A stretch of 64,000 bases of DNA. Origin: Chryseolinea serpens. GTDB lineage: Bacteria > Bacteroidota > Bacteroidia > Cytophagales > Cyclobacteriaceae. The notes beneath the pieces were generated by a model, which saw nothing but the letters and a program-made list of their open reading frames with translations, made no database searches and had not been told where the DNA came from. Position 1 is the first letter of the stretch. Each line of letters opens with the position of its first letter. Positions 54,946-63,191 of the stretch are shown piece by piece. The translations under genes were made by a program, and so were the position numbers. Location: the NCBI RefSeq assembly GCF_900129725.1, contig NZ_FQWQ01000001.1, positions 1,116,001 to 1,180,000 on the forward strand, in the 5' to 3' direction.

Positions 54946-56583
54946 TTAGTTCGAAATATTGAGGTATAAATCCGTTTCGCTTTTTGTGCCATCTGACATG
55001 ACAAAACTGAATAAATCGCGAAAATCGGAATTCGCATTGTTCTTCAGCGCCTTCAAATAGAGATCCCTGGCCTCCGGCTCTGTGAGGGCTTTCATTTGAT
55101 CATTGTTCATATAGGGGAAAAAGCCCGTTTGAAAACTGGGGATTAGCCTGTTGTAGATCAGGTAAAACAAAACCTTGGCTTCTTCTCTTTTCAGGGGCTC
55201 AACCGGTTCCAATCGATTCACGTTGTTCAGCATTTTATGATAATCCGCGAGGGTCTCCGGCTCGTGACAAATTCCATAACCGGAATATGAATTTCTTGCC
55301 GCAATTATCGCTGGAATCCCAAGTGCAGAAAACTCCAGCCCGGCCGTACCTGCACAGGTGATAATGGCATCGGCCACATTGGGGACTGATGCCTGATTGA
55401 ACGGCGCGTTTTCATCAATGTAGACGATATTTGAAACATCTTCCAATTGGTCGAACAATCCCAAGAGATTGGCATCGTCAGGATAAAATTTTATCATGGG
55501 ATGCTGCTTGAATATCCAGTTTGTCGCAGGACTGTTTTTTGCAATCTTAAGCGTCGTTGCAAACCACTCATAATAATCCTTGAACATCCTTTGAACTTGA
55601 ACATGCGGGTCATCATTCATGGCATGCAACATGATAAAGACATTCTTATTCTCAGGGTTGAGCTTTGGATAGTCCGCAAAGAATTCGACACGATTATTAT
55701 AGAGCTTTTTTCCTGGGGCAAACGCTCTCATAGCGTCCCAATCATTGATTTCGCCGCCAAATCGCTTTTTATAGTAAAGGGTGGCCTGCTCCAGCAGTAC
55801 ATCCTTGCGCGTCGCCATCACCTGTTTAAAGAAATCAACCGGGATTTTGATGTGGATATCCAATTGACCCTTTCCGTTAAGCATATAGTTATAACGATAC
55901 AACGCATTCGACCCTCCAAACCCTTGAAACACCGGTTTTCCTTGCGAAAGAATAGCTCGCACGGCAACACCATGATAAGAGCACGTGGTATGCGTAAACA
56001 TCCCGGCAACGACATCGTAGGATTGAAATACTTCCAATATAGCTTCAATGCAGGTGATGGAATTTTCAATCTCCGTCAAAACATTCTCATTTACGCGCCA
56101 GAGCGTAGCATGCTTGTATTTGATCACAGCATCATACACCTGCTCTCCGATCGGAATTCCCTTATAGACTATATCAAGGATATCCCGGGTATTGGTCAGT
56201 CCTTTATAGATATCAGCAGACTCCTTTTTAATCGATTCCTGTTTTCGTTGAAAGGTATCCTCAAGAAACACAAACTCGCAATTGCCAAACGTCCGTTGGA
56301 AATGAAACGCTCCTCTCCGCTTCCCTCGCACCTTTATCAAATAGACAACCTTCGCACCATAAGCCGCGGCAACCAGGGAAGCCGATATCGAGACCACCAA
56401 AGACCAAAAACTACCTCCCACAGCTTGTTCAGAAATCACAACCTTATTTCCCACTGTCCTGAACGTGCCGATTCTCTTCCAGAATTTAGCATTCTCCCTG
56501 GAAAACAATTTGAATTCAGATGACAATGTATTTGGGAACCTGGCTATGATTCTACTCGTCAAATTCTTAAGTCTCGCCATCAT
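54946..56583 (-). CDS. Capsule-type GT-B transferase, possible nonulosonic-acid transferase
   Basis: A 545-residue protein without signal peptide. Its C-terminal half looks like a KpsC/polysialyltransferase-type GT-B domain: NWIFKQHPMIKFYPDD with the HP motif (His361-Pro362) and IITCAGTAGLEFSALGIPAI (about 408-427), the pattern where CMP-sugar transferases bind the nucleotide. The N-terminal half has SYHGVAVRAILSQGKPVF, as seen in surface-polysaccharide transferases. Its start overlaps the CMP-sugar synthetase stop by 4 bp, so it is coupled to the gene that makes the likely donor. Transferring legionaminic or a related acid is inference. Confidence 0.65.
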   Translation of the reverse strand: MMARLKNLTSRIIARFPNTLSSEFKLFSRENAKFWKRIGTFRTVGNKVVISEQAVGGSFWSLVVSISASLVAAAYGAKVVYLIKVRGKRRGAFHFQRTFGNCEFVFLEDTFQRKQESIKKESADIYKGLTNTRDILDIVYKGIPIGEQVYDAVIKYKHATLWRVNENVLTEIENSITCIEAILEVFQSYDVVAGMFTHTTCSYHGVAVRAILSQGKPVFQGFGGSNALYRYNYMLNGKGQLDIHIKIPVDFFKQVMATRKDVLLEQATLYYKKRFGGEINDWDAMRAFAPGKKLYNNRVEFFADYPKLNPENKNVFIMLHAMNDDPHVQVQRMFKDYYEWFATTLKIAKNSPATNWIFKQHPMIKFYPDDANLLGLFDQLEDVSNIVYIDENAPFNQASVPNVADAIITCAGTAGLEFSALGIPAIIAARNSYSGYGICHEPETLADYHKMLNNVNRLEPVEPLKREEAKVLFYLIYNRLIPSFQTGFFPYMNNDQMKALTEPEARDLYLKALKNNANSDFRDLFSFVMSDGTKSETDLYLNISN

Positions 56584-57284
56584 AAAATATAATCACCTTT
56601 TGTTTTTAAAATCCATTCGGCCCATTGCCAATCCTTTTCTTCGTCCAGATCAACTGAATATTCTTCGCCCATTTCATAAGGCGCAATTCGCTCGAATTGA
56701 CCTATTGGTCCCTTTCTTAGCGCGCTAACATTCATCACATAGATCGACCCGTTCAGCTCATAAATCGTTGGGCTATCCTGTCTCCTGGTGAAGTTGCCCG
56801 TCTTTGATTTATAGATGAGCCCGTCTTTCCTATTCATCTCGAATAAATTAAAATAGGGGTTGGACTTTGTCCGTTTCACAGAGGCCACCATATCCAACTC
56901 CGATCTAAAAAGATCTATTGCTTGCTGCACTTGTTCCACCCTCCGAAAAGGGCTGGTCGGTTGAAGCAACAAAACCCCCTTGTATTGGCGCAAATATCTA
57001 TTCGCATAAAAATCAAGCGCATGAAGGATAACATCTTGTGTGGAAGCGGTATCTGTTGCCAACTCCTCCGGTCTGATAAACGGCACTTTAATTCCCATTT
57101 TCTCCGACACTTCCTTAATTTCCGCATCGTCCGTACTTACGCAAATATGTTCCTCCGGAAACAATGCCTTTGCTATTTCAATGGAATAGTGGATCAGGGG
57201 CTTGCCTCCCAGCAGCCGAACATTCTTCCGTAGGATTCCCTTTGAACCTCCACGCGCAGGAATAACAACCAATATCTCGTTCAA
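56580..57284 (-). CDS. CMP-nonulosonate cytidylyltransferase (NeuA/LegF type)
   Basis: A 234-residue enzyme that activates a nonulosonic acid with CTP. It opens ILVVIPARGGSKGILRKNVR, the family signature, and continues with KPLIHYSIEIAK, CVSTDDAEIKEV, VLLLQPTSPFRRVEQVQQAI and SIYVMNVSALRK. Length fits the short LegF-like form. It overlaps the PtmE-like gene and the transferase gene by 4 bp each. Confidence 0.9.
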   Translation of the reverse strand: MNEILVVIPARGGSKGILRKNVRLLGGKPLIHYSIEIAKALFPEEHICVSTDDAEIKEVSEKMGIKVPFIRPEELATDTASTQDVILHALDFYANRYLRQYKGVLLLQPTSPFRRVEQVQQAIDLFRSELDMVASVKRTKSNPYFNLFEMNRKDGLIYKSKTGNFTRRQDSPTIYELNGSIYVMNVSALRKGPIGQFERIAPYEMGEEYSVDLDEEKDWQWAEWILKTKGDYIL

Positions 57285-58321
57285 AACCTCAAGTGCTTAA
57301 TATCTTCTTGTGCCTTTTTAAAATCTTCGTGCTTGCCAATGTCCAACCAATATCCAACCAATTGATAGTACGAAATGGAATGTCCTTTCTCGAGCAGTGT
57401 ATCCATAAAATCTGTCGCGTTGAAAAAACCATTGGAGGGAATATACTTTAAAAGCTGCCGCTTAATAAGGTAAATACCTGTATTGGCCTGATACGTGTAG
57501 TCGGGTTTCTCCTTAAAGGATTTGATCGCCTTTCCTTGTGTCTCCAATATGGCGTAAGGGACTTGGATGGGGTATGAAATGGCGGCCACCATCATATCGG
57601 ATCCTGATTGCAAGAAATCAAAAAAGAAATCCTCATAGTCGATGTTGGTCAAAAGGTCGGAATTGGTCAACAAGACGTACTCGTTTTGCCACTCTTGTAT
57701 TAGAGAAAGTGCACCGATCGTTCCCAATGCCTGATGCTCTTCGATACATCGAACCGTATCGAAGGCTTTGTCCGACTTTACAAAGTCATAGATCTGTTCC
57801 TTTAAATAATTTACGGTGATAAAAATATTCTTAATACCAAAGCGCATAATCCGCTCCAGGTTGTAGGCAATTATAGGTTTATCTCCGATTGCCAACAGAG
57901 GCTTGGGCGTCTTTTGGGTCAGTGGCAAAAGCCGGGTTCCTTTGCCACCTGCCATAATAACCGCATCAATGGGTAGCGCGGTACTGACTTTATCGAAACT
58001 CAGCAGGTCTATTACTCTCATCTGCTGGTCGACAATCGGGAGAATTTTTATGGCCTTGTTTCGCTGCTCCTTGATGAGGTGTAGATCGATCTTGTCCTTG
58101 ACCAGGTATTTACACGAGGCATTCATGACATGCTGAACGGAATCGTCAAGCCCTGTGCCCCTCAGAATTCCTCGTCGTATATCGCCATCGGTAACGCTGC
58201 CCAGCAGTTTGCCCTCAGCGTTGACCACGAACAGGTTAAGATCTCGTTTTAACTTATTAAGCTGCTGCAAACATCCCAGCAAGGTCGCCGTTTCGGATAT
58301 AAGGTAATCACCTGTGTTCAT
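57281..58321 (-). CDS. CBS-domain sugar nucleotidyltransferase (PtmE-like)
   Basis: A 346-residue protein with an N-terminal CBS-domain pair (about 1-117, including GSVTDGDIRRGILRGTGLDD) and a C-terminal sugar-1-phosphate nucleotidyltransferase (from about 120; MAGGKGTRLLPLTQKTPKP at 123-141, LLTNSDLLTNIDYEDF, YWLDIGKHEDFKKA). This layout matches PtmE, which in the Campylobacter legionaminic pathway makes GDP-GlcN for the GDP-linked route. Neighbouring NeuB, NeuC and NeuA-type genes support that reading. Confidence 0.85.
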   Translation of the reverse strand: MNTGDYLISETATLLGCLQQLNKLKRDLNLFVVNAEGKLLGSVTDGDIRRGILRGTGLDDSVQHVMNASCKYLVKDKIDLHLIKEQRNKAIKILPIVDQQMRVIDLLSFDKVSTALPIDAVIMAGGKGTRLLPLTQKTPKPLLAIGDKPIIAYNLERIMRFGIKNIFITVNYLKEQIYDFVKSDKAFDTVRCIEEHQALGTIGALSLIQEWQNEYVLLTNSDLLTNIDYEDFFFDFLQSGSDMMVAAISYPIQVPYAILETQGKAIKSFKEKPDYTYQANTGIYLIKRQLLKYIPSNGFFNATDFMDTLLEKGHSISYYQLVGYWLDIGKHEDFKKAQEDIKHLRF

Positions 58322-58349
58322 GCGTTGATGAATTATATTGTTTGTCTAC

Positions 58350-59471
58350 CTAATATTTATAGACGATAAAGCTATTTTCCGCGCCTTTTAGATCTGCTTT
58401 AATTTGCTGCAGATCTGTATAGGCGCGTATTCTTGAACCTTGTTCGATCATGCTGACCAGGATACTGGAATAGACCACCTCGCCGCCGTGAAAACCATCT
58501 ACCATGCCTTCTCCTTCCAAACTGCCCAACGCCATCGCATCACTAAAATCATAGACCTCATAACCATATTTTTCAAACACTGGGCTGATTTGCGGATAAA
58601 TCATTTTAAGATAACCATACTTACCCAGATCTTTCATCTTTTGAAATACCGTTGGGGCGAATGGTGGCAAAAAAGCAATTACCTCAATCTGCTGCGCTTT
58701 GCAAAAAGCAAGCAAGCTATTCAAAGTATCCAGGGCCGCTGCATCAAGGGCATCGCCGTAGTTAAACCGGCAACATCCCTTGCTGATCCGCGACATGGTC
58801 TCCTTAAAGGCAAAATCCCTATAGGATGTGTCGTGCGCTACCAATTTTTGAACGGCGCCGTTGTAAAAATAGCTTCCGTCGTTCCGAAATCCATTGGTCT
58901 CGGAAACCGCGTTTACCCCATATACCTTATACCCTGGCAAGGCCAATATATTTTTAACCTTCCCTTGAAAGACATCAACCACAAACGTCTTCACTTTTTC
59001 GTGAACGTTTTTGTCGACGGCCGTCACATCGGTCCAGGACTGACCATCGGCCGGATTCTTATAATTATTCCGGTAGTCGACGTTAAACATCCATTGATCC
59101 AACCCGAGGATTATTAACCGAGGCAACTTTCCAGTGGGCAGGGCTCTTAAAAAGCTTTCATACTCCTCCATATTTTGGACAGCTCCCCCGGCATTGTAGA
59201 AGCGCTGCAAAAACATCTCCTTTCTGAACTGCATCACCCGGGATGATCCCAGTGCCAGGATATCAAACCGCTCCCGCTCCTGGACATTCAAAAACTTGAA
59301 TTGCCGTCCTATCTCTGAATAGGCCAGCCCAAACACATACTTCTCCTCGCTACGGGTAACGGATTTGACATTTAGGAATACTTCCTTGGAATACATGAGC
59401 ACCCCCAACGGAAAAAGTAATAGGGAAAAGGGAGCTATGAACAGTATTAGTTTTTTCAGAAATCGCTTCAT
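58350..59471 (-). CDS. SGNH-like membrane-anchored partner of MBOAT acyltransferase (AlgX/DltD-like role)
   Basis: A 373-residue protein with one N-terminal membrane anchor (about 8-26) and an extracytoplasmic domain. ILALGSSRVMQF (Ser76 region) resembles the first block of SGNH esterases, and DGFHGG gives an Asp325-x-x-His328 pair like the last block. Proteins of this type receive the acyl group from a neighbouring MBOAT channel and pass it to the polysaccharide (compare AlgX/AlgJ, DltD, PatB). The MBOAT gene is 9 bp upstream. The family name is inferred from motifs and context. Confidence 0.68.
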   Translation of the reverse strand: MKRFLKKLILFIAPFSLLLFPLGVLMYSKEVFLNVKSVTRSEEKYVFGLAYSEIGRQFKFLNVQERERFDILALGSSRVMQFRKEMFLQRFYNAGGAVQNMEEYESFLRALPTGKLPRLIILGLDQWMFNVDYRNNYKNPADGQSWTDVTAVDKNVHEKVKTFVVDVFQGKVKNILALPGYKVYGVNAVSETNGFRNDGSYFYNGAVQKLVAHDTSYRDFAFKETMSRISKGCCRFNYGDALDAAALDTLNSLLAFCKAQQIEVIAFLPPFAPTVFQKMKDLGKYGYLKMIYPQISPVFEKYGYEVYDFSDAMALGSLEGEGMVDGFHGGEVVYSSILVSMIEQGSRIRAYTDLQQIKADLKGAENSFIVYKY

Positions 59472-59480
59472 ATCATCCCC

Positions 59481-60917
59481 TTAAAATTGAAAGTATATGA
59501 ACTGTTGCTCTTTCCCGGAAAAAAAATAGGTGGCCAGGACAAGCGAGTAGTAGAACGACCAACGAAAAAACCTGGGACTTCCTGTAAAGAGTTTTTCGAT
59601 GGCATAGCGACGATCCCGGCCTAACCATTCGACGATCAGAAATCCAATAGTCAACAGGATAATATTTATCGGTTTCACCTGGGGTATGGTGAACAACGAG
59701 CGCGATACAATTCCCTGAATGAAAGAAAGCGCATGCCTGACATCTTCCGCGCGAAAAAAAATCCACGCCAAAACCGTTAGCCCAAAGGTGACAGCCATTT
59801 GCCACGCCTCCCGAAGCGTGGGAAGCAACCTGCCGTTCGCCACAATCTCCAGATTGGCGCGATTCCGGTCCGTTAACAAGAGCGGGAGAAAATAACATGC
59901 GTGGAGTGTGCCCCACACAATGAATGTCCAATTGGCGCCGTGCCAGAAACCACTGAGTATAAAAATGATAAACGTGTTCCGGATGCGCATAAGCTTCCCA
60001 CCCCGGCTTCCTCCCAAAGGGATATAAACGTAATCGCGAAACCAGGAAGAAAGGGAGATATGCCAGCGCCTCCAAAATTCGGCGATGTCGCGGGAGAAAT
60101 AGGGAAAGGCAAAATTGCGAAGAAGGTCGATACCGAAAAGACGTGCCGTGCCCAACGCGATGTCAGAGTATCCCGAGAAATCACAGTAAATCTGGAACGC
60201 GAAGAAGATAGCACCCACCACCTTTGTGCTGCCCGAATAGTGATCAGGGTTATTGAAGATCAGGTTGGCATACTCCGCGCAATTGTCAGCAATGACAATC
60301 TTCTTGAAAAGCCCCCACAAGATTTGCCTTAACCCGTCTACCGCCGTCCCGTAATCAAACGTCCTCTCCTTCCGGATCTGGGGCAGCAAGTGTGTTGCCC
60401 GTTCAATGGGCCCCGCCACAAGCAAGGGGAAGAAACTGACAAATACGGAATAGTCGATAAAGTTCTTCTCGGGCTTGATGCGATCGTAATAGATATCGAT
60501 TACGTACGACAACCCATGGAAAGTATAAAATGAAATACCCACCGGCAAGATCACATTCAAGCTCCAGACGTTTACCTGGACACCGGCATGCGCCAGCGCT
60601 TCGGCAAAAGAGGCTACAAAAAAGTTATAGTATTTGAAGAAACCCAGAAATCCTAAATTCACCGAGATGCTTAGCCACAGCCAGAATTTCTTCCGGGATT
60701 TATTTTCCGCCTCGTGAATTTTTATACCTGTGAAATAATCCAGAAAGGTTGAGAACACCAGCAAAAACAGAAAGCGGTAGTCCCAGCAAGCATAAAAAAA
60801 ATAACTCGCCACCAACAACAGAAGATTCTGCACCAACAGATTTCTGTTGGCGACAAACCAATAGAGCAGGAATACAACGGGCAAAAAAACAGCAAATTGA
60901 AGGGAGTTAAAAAGCAT
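59481..60917 (-). CDS. MBOAT-family O-acyltransferase (AlgI/DltB-like)
   Basis: A 478-residue membrane protein with about eleven helices. It has the AlgI/DltB pattern: LPVGISFYTFHGLSYVIDIY, QIYCDFSGYSDIALGTARLF, FWRRWHISLSSWFRDYVYIP and FWHGANWTFIVWGTLHA, with conserved His326 and the catalytic His339. It moves acetyl groups across the membrane for O-acetylation of an extracytoplasmic glycan, with the SGNH-like protein downstream. It begins 5 bp after the NeuC stop, inside the nonulosonate gene order. Confidence 0.93.
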   Translation of the reverse strand: MLFNSLQFAVFLPVVFLLYWFVANRNLLVQNLLLLVASYFFYACWDYRFLFLLVFSTFLDYFTGIKIHEAENKSRKKFWLWLSISVNLGFLGFFKYYNFFVASFAEALAHAGVQVNVWSLNVILPVGISFYTFHGLSYVIDIYYDRIKPEKNFIDYSVFVSFFPLLVAGPIERATHLLPQIRKERTFDYGTAVDGLRQILWGLFKKIVIADNCAEYANLIFNNPDHYSGSTKVVGAIFFAFQIYCDFSGYSDIALGTARLFGIDLLRNFAFPYFSRDIAEFWRRWHISLSSWFRDYVYIPLGGSRGGKLMRIRNTFIIFILSGFWHGANWTFIVWGTLHACYFLPLLLTDRNRANLEIVANGRLLPTLREAWQMAVTFGLTVLAWIFFRAEDVRHALSFIQGIVSRSLFTIPQVKPINIILLTIGFLIVEWLGRDRRYAIEKLFTGSPRFFRWSFYYSLVLATYFFSGKEQQFIYFQF

Positions 60918-60922
60918 TGTTT

Positions 60923-62098
60923 CTAGGGATTACTTTTTGGCCCATCGTAAAACGTCTTTTTCAATATATTGTTTAGCTCCGCGTGCTTTAACACGTCGCA
61001 TATTTTTTCAGAAGCATTGCCGCCGTCGTAGGGATTTTCAACCATCGGCAGTCTTTTCTTAAAAGGATCGGAGTATAGCGTTTTCAAGGCTTGTTGGATC
61101 GATGCCTTGGTTGGCGAGCAATCCAAAACGCTTTGCGCCTTGGTGCGGCCTTGCTGTCGGTCGCCAATGTTGATCGTGCCGATATGGAAGGAGGGCGCCT
61201 CAATGATCCCGCTGGAGGAATTGCCCACCACACCGTCTACATAACGGAGCGCCGACAAATACCGGAGCTGGCCAAGGCTTTCAAAGGCTATCGCCTTGTC
61301 GCCATGTTGGTCTACGAATTCATGGATCATCGCTTTTACGATCCTTCCGTCGGTGTCGGCGTTCGGCATCGTGAAGATGATTCCCGTGTCCTCCTGCTGC
61401 AGAAGGGCATCCGCCAATTCGCGGAACTGGTGACCCGCGGAAGCATTTTCCAATGTGACCGGGTGAAAGGTGACCAGTAGATTTTTTGTTTTCAATTTGA
61501 ACCCGATGGATTCTTCAAAAGCTTCGCGGGAAAGCAATTCCAGCCGCTTGATATTTTCGATCCCCAAGCCCCCCACCGTAAACACCGTATCGGGATGTTC
61601 ACCGAGTTGGATCACGCGACGGCGGTAATCTTCTGTTGCCGTGAAGTGAAGGTGCGCCATCTTGGTGATGGCATGTCGGAAAGCGTCGTCTATGACACCG
61701 GCTGTAAGTTCGCCACCATGGCAATGCGCAATGGGTATTCTCGCCACCAGCGCGGCCGTGGCTGCCGCCATGATTTCGAAACGGTCTCCCAAAACCAGCA
61801 CCAGATCCGGTTGAAGTTCGGCAAAGGCGTCGGCAAAGGAGATGTTGGCCAAACCAATCGATTTTGTGATACCCGCAGGGGTGTCGCTGGAAAGGAGAAT
61901 GTCAAGTCTTCTGGAGATCGGAAAGCCGTCCTGCTCTATTTGACGGTAAGTCAGCCCAAATTCGGGGCTGAGGTGCATGCCGGTGACCACCAGTTGCAGA
62001 GCAACCTCCGGATCGTTGTTCAGGCTTTTGATGACCCAATACAACAGACCGTATTCGGCCCTCGTCCCTGTGACCACGCATATTTTCCGTTTACTCAT
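60923..62098 (-). CDS. neuC: Hydrolysing UDP/GDP-sugar 2-epimerase (NeuC/LegG)
   Basis: A 391-residue GT-B-fold enzyme that converts a nucleotide-linked N-acetyl sugar to the free 2-epimer feeding NeuB. It shows VVTGTRAEYGLLYWVIKSLN, LVLGDRFEIMAAATAALVA, IAHCHGGELTAGVIDDAFRH and GNSSSGIIEAPSFHIGTINI. In the sialic pathway the product is ManNAc; with the LegB-like and PtmE-like genes here the legionaminic intermediate 2,4-diacetamido-2,4,6-trideoxymannose is more likely. It overlaps the NeuB stop by 8 bp. Confidence 0.93.
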   Translation of the reverse strand: MSKRKICVVTGTRAEYGLLYWVIKSLNNDPEVALQLVVTGMHLSPEFGLTYRQIEQDGFPISRRLDILLSSDTPAGITKSIGLANISFADAFAELQPDLVLVLGDRFEIMAAATAALVARIPIAHCHGGELTAGVIDDAFRHAITKMAHLHFTATEDYRRRVIQLGEHPDTVFTVGGLGIENIKRLELLSREAFEESIGFKLKTKNLLVTFHPVTLENASAGHQFRELADALLQQEDTGIIFTMPNADTDGRIVKAMIHEFVDQHGDKAIAFESLGQLRYLSALRYVDGVVGNSSSGIIEAPSFHIGTINIGDRQQGRTKAQSVLDCSPTKASIQQALKTLYSDPFKKRLPMVENPYDGGNASEKICDVLKHAELNNILKKTFYDGPKSNP

Positions 62099-63119
62099 AT
62101 TTAAAATCTTTCCATGCCAGTTTGTGTCCTGCCGGCAGATCCTTCAAAACACGCAATCCCAAAACTGATTCATACTGCATCGGCGATATCCCATCGCCCG
62201 GACGAAGCATGACCAGATCGTGGTCTTGGATCAGTTCACCTTCACGCTTATCCGCCACCAGATGAATGCTCTTGCGCGCAACCTGGATGTTCGGTTTTTC
62301 AGATTCGGAAGGTTGTTTTATAGACGAACCCAGTGCTTTCTCGATGTTCCGGATGCTTCGCACCATGTCGATTAATTCAGCCGGCTCCAAAGATGCTTTA
62401 TGATCGGGGCCGGGCAAATTCCGGTCCAGTGTAAAGTGCTTTTCGATAACGGTAGCCCCAAGCGCAACCGCCGCAATGGGAACCTCTATGCCCGTGGTGT
62501 GGTCTGAATAGCCGACCGCAACATCAAAAGCCTGCGCGATGGTTTGCATGGCTTTGAGGTTCACGTCGTTCATGGGGGTCGGGTATTGCGTGTTGCAATG
62601 CAGCACCGTGATATTCTTCTTGGCTACTCCAACGTTATAGAGCGCTTCCAGCGCGGCTTCAATGTCACCCAGGTTGCACATGCCCGTCGAGAGGATCACC
62701 GGCTTAGCCAGCCGTCCTATCTTTTGGATCAGTGGAAGGTTGGTCATCTCGCCCGAGGGAATCTTGAATAGCGGAATGCCCAGGTCATTTAACAGATCAA
62801 CACTCTCCAGGTCAAAGGCTGTCGACAGAAAGGCTACACCGCGTTCACGCGCATAGTTCATCAACACCTGGTGCTTTGCTTCATCCAATTCCAGCTTTTT
62901 CAGCATGTTCAATTGGGAATTGTCCTGCCCGCTAAAATTCTTTTGCTGGTAGGCGGCCTTTACGGCCGCGGGCGATACCAATTTTTCGGCTGTAAAAGTT
63001 TGGAACTTCACAAAATCAGCGCCGGCGCTGGCGGCCACGTCGACGAGTTGCTTCGCCAGATCGAGGTCGCCGTTGTGGTTCACTCCCGCCTCGGCTATGA
63101 TTAAGGTCTTATTTTCCAT
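62091..63119 (-). CDS. neuB: Nonulosonic-acid synthase (NeuB/LegI)
   Basis: A 342-residue synthase that condenses a six-carbon amino sugar with phosphoenolpyruvate. The TIM barrel (about 1-270) has IIAEAGVNHNGDLDLAKQLV, DFVKFQTFTAEKLVS, GYSDHTTGIEVPIAAVALGA and IEKHFTLDRNLPGPDHKASL. The C-terminal antifreeze-like SAF domain (about 284-342) includes GDGISPMQYESVLGLRVLKD. Neu, Leg and Pse synthases share these; the neighbouring genes favour legionaminic acid. It starts 72 bp after the dehydratase stop. Confidence 0.94.
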   Translation of the reverse strand: MENKTLIIAEAGVNHNGDLDLAKQLVDVAASAGADFVKFQTFTAEKLVSPAAVKAAYQQKNFSGQDNSQLNMLKKLELDEAKHQVLMNYARERGVAFLSTAFDLESVDLLNDLGIPLFKIPSGEMTNLPLIQKIGRLAKPVILSTGMCNLGDIEAALEALYNVGVAKKNITVLHCNTQYPTPMNDVNLKAMQTIAQAFDVAVGYSDHTTGIEVPIAAVALGATVIEKHFTLDRNLPGPDHKASLEPAELIDMVRSIRNIEKALGSSIKQPSESEKPNIQVARKSIHLVADKREGELIQDHDLVMLRPGDGISPMQYESVLGLRVLKDLPAGHKLAWKDFKYE

Positions 63120-63191
63120 ATTCGTTGTCTTCGTTCATTGTTCACCGACATGGCCGCATCTCCTTTTTAGATGATCGGTTTGCCGTATGTC

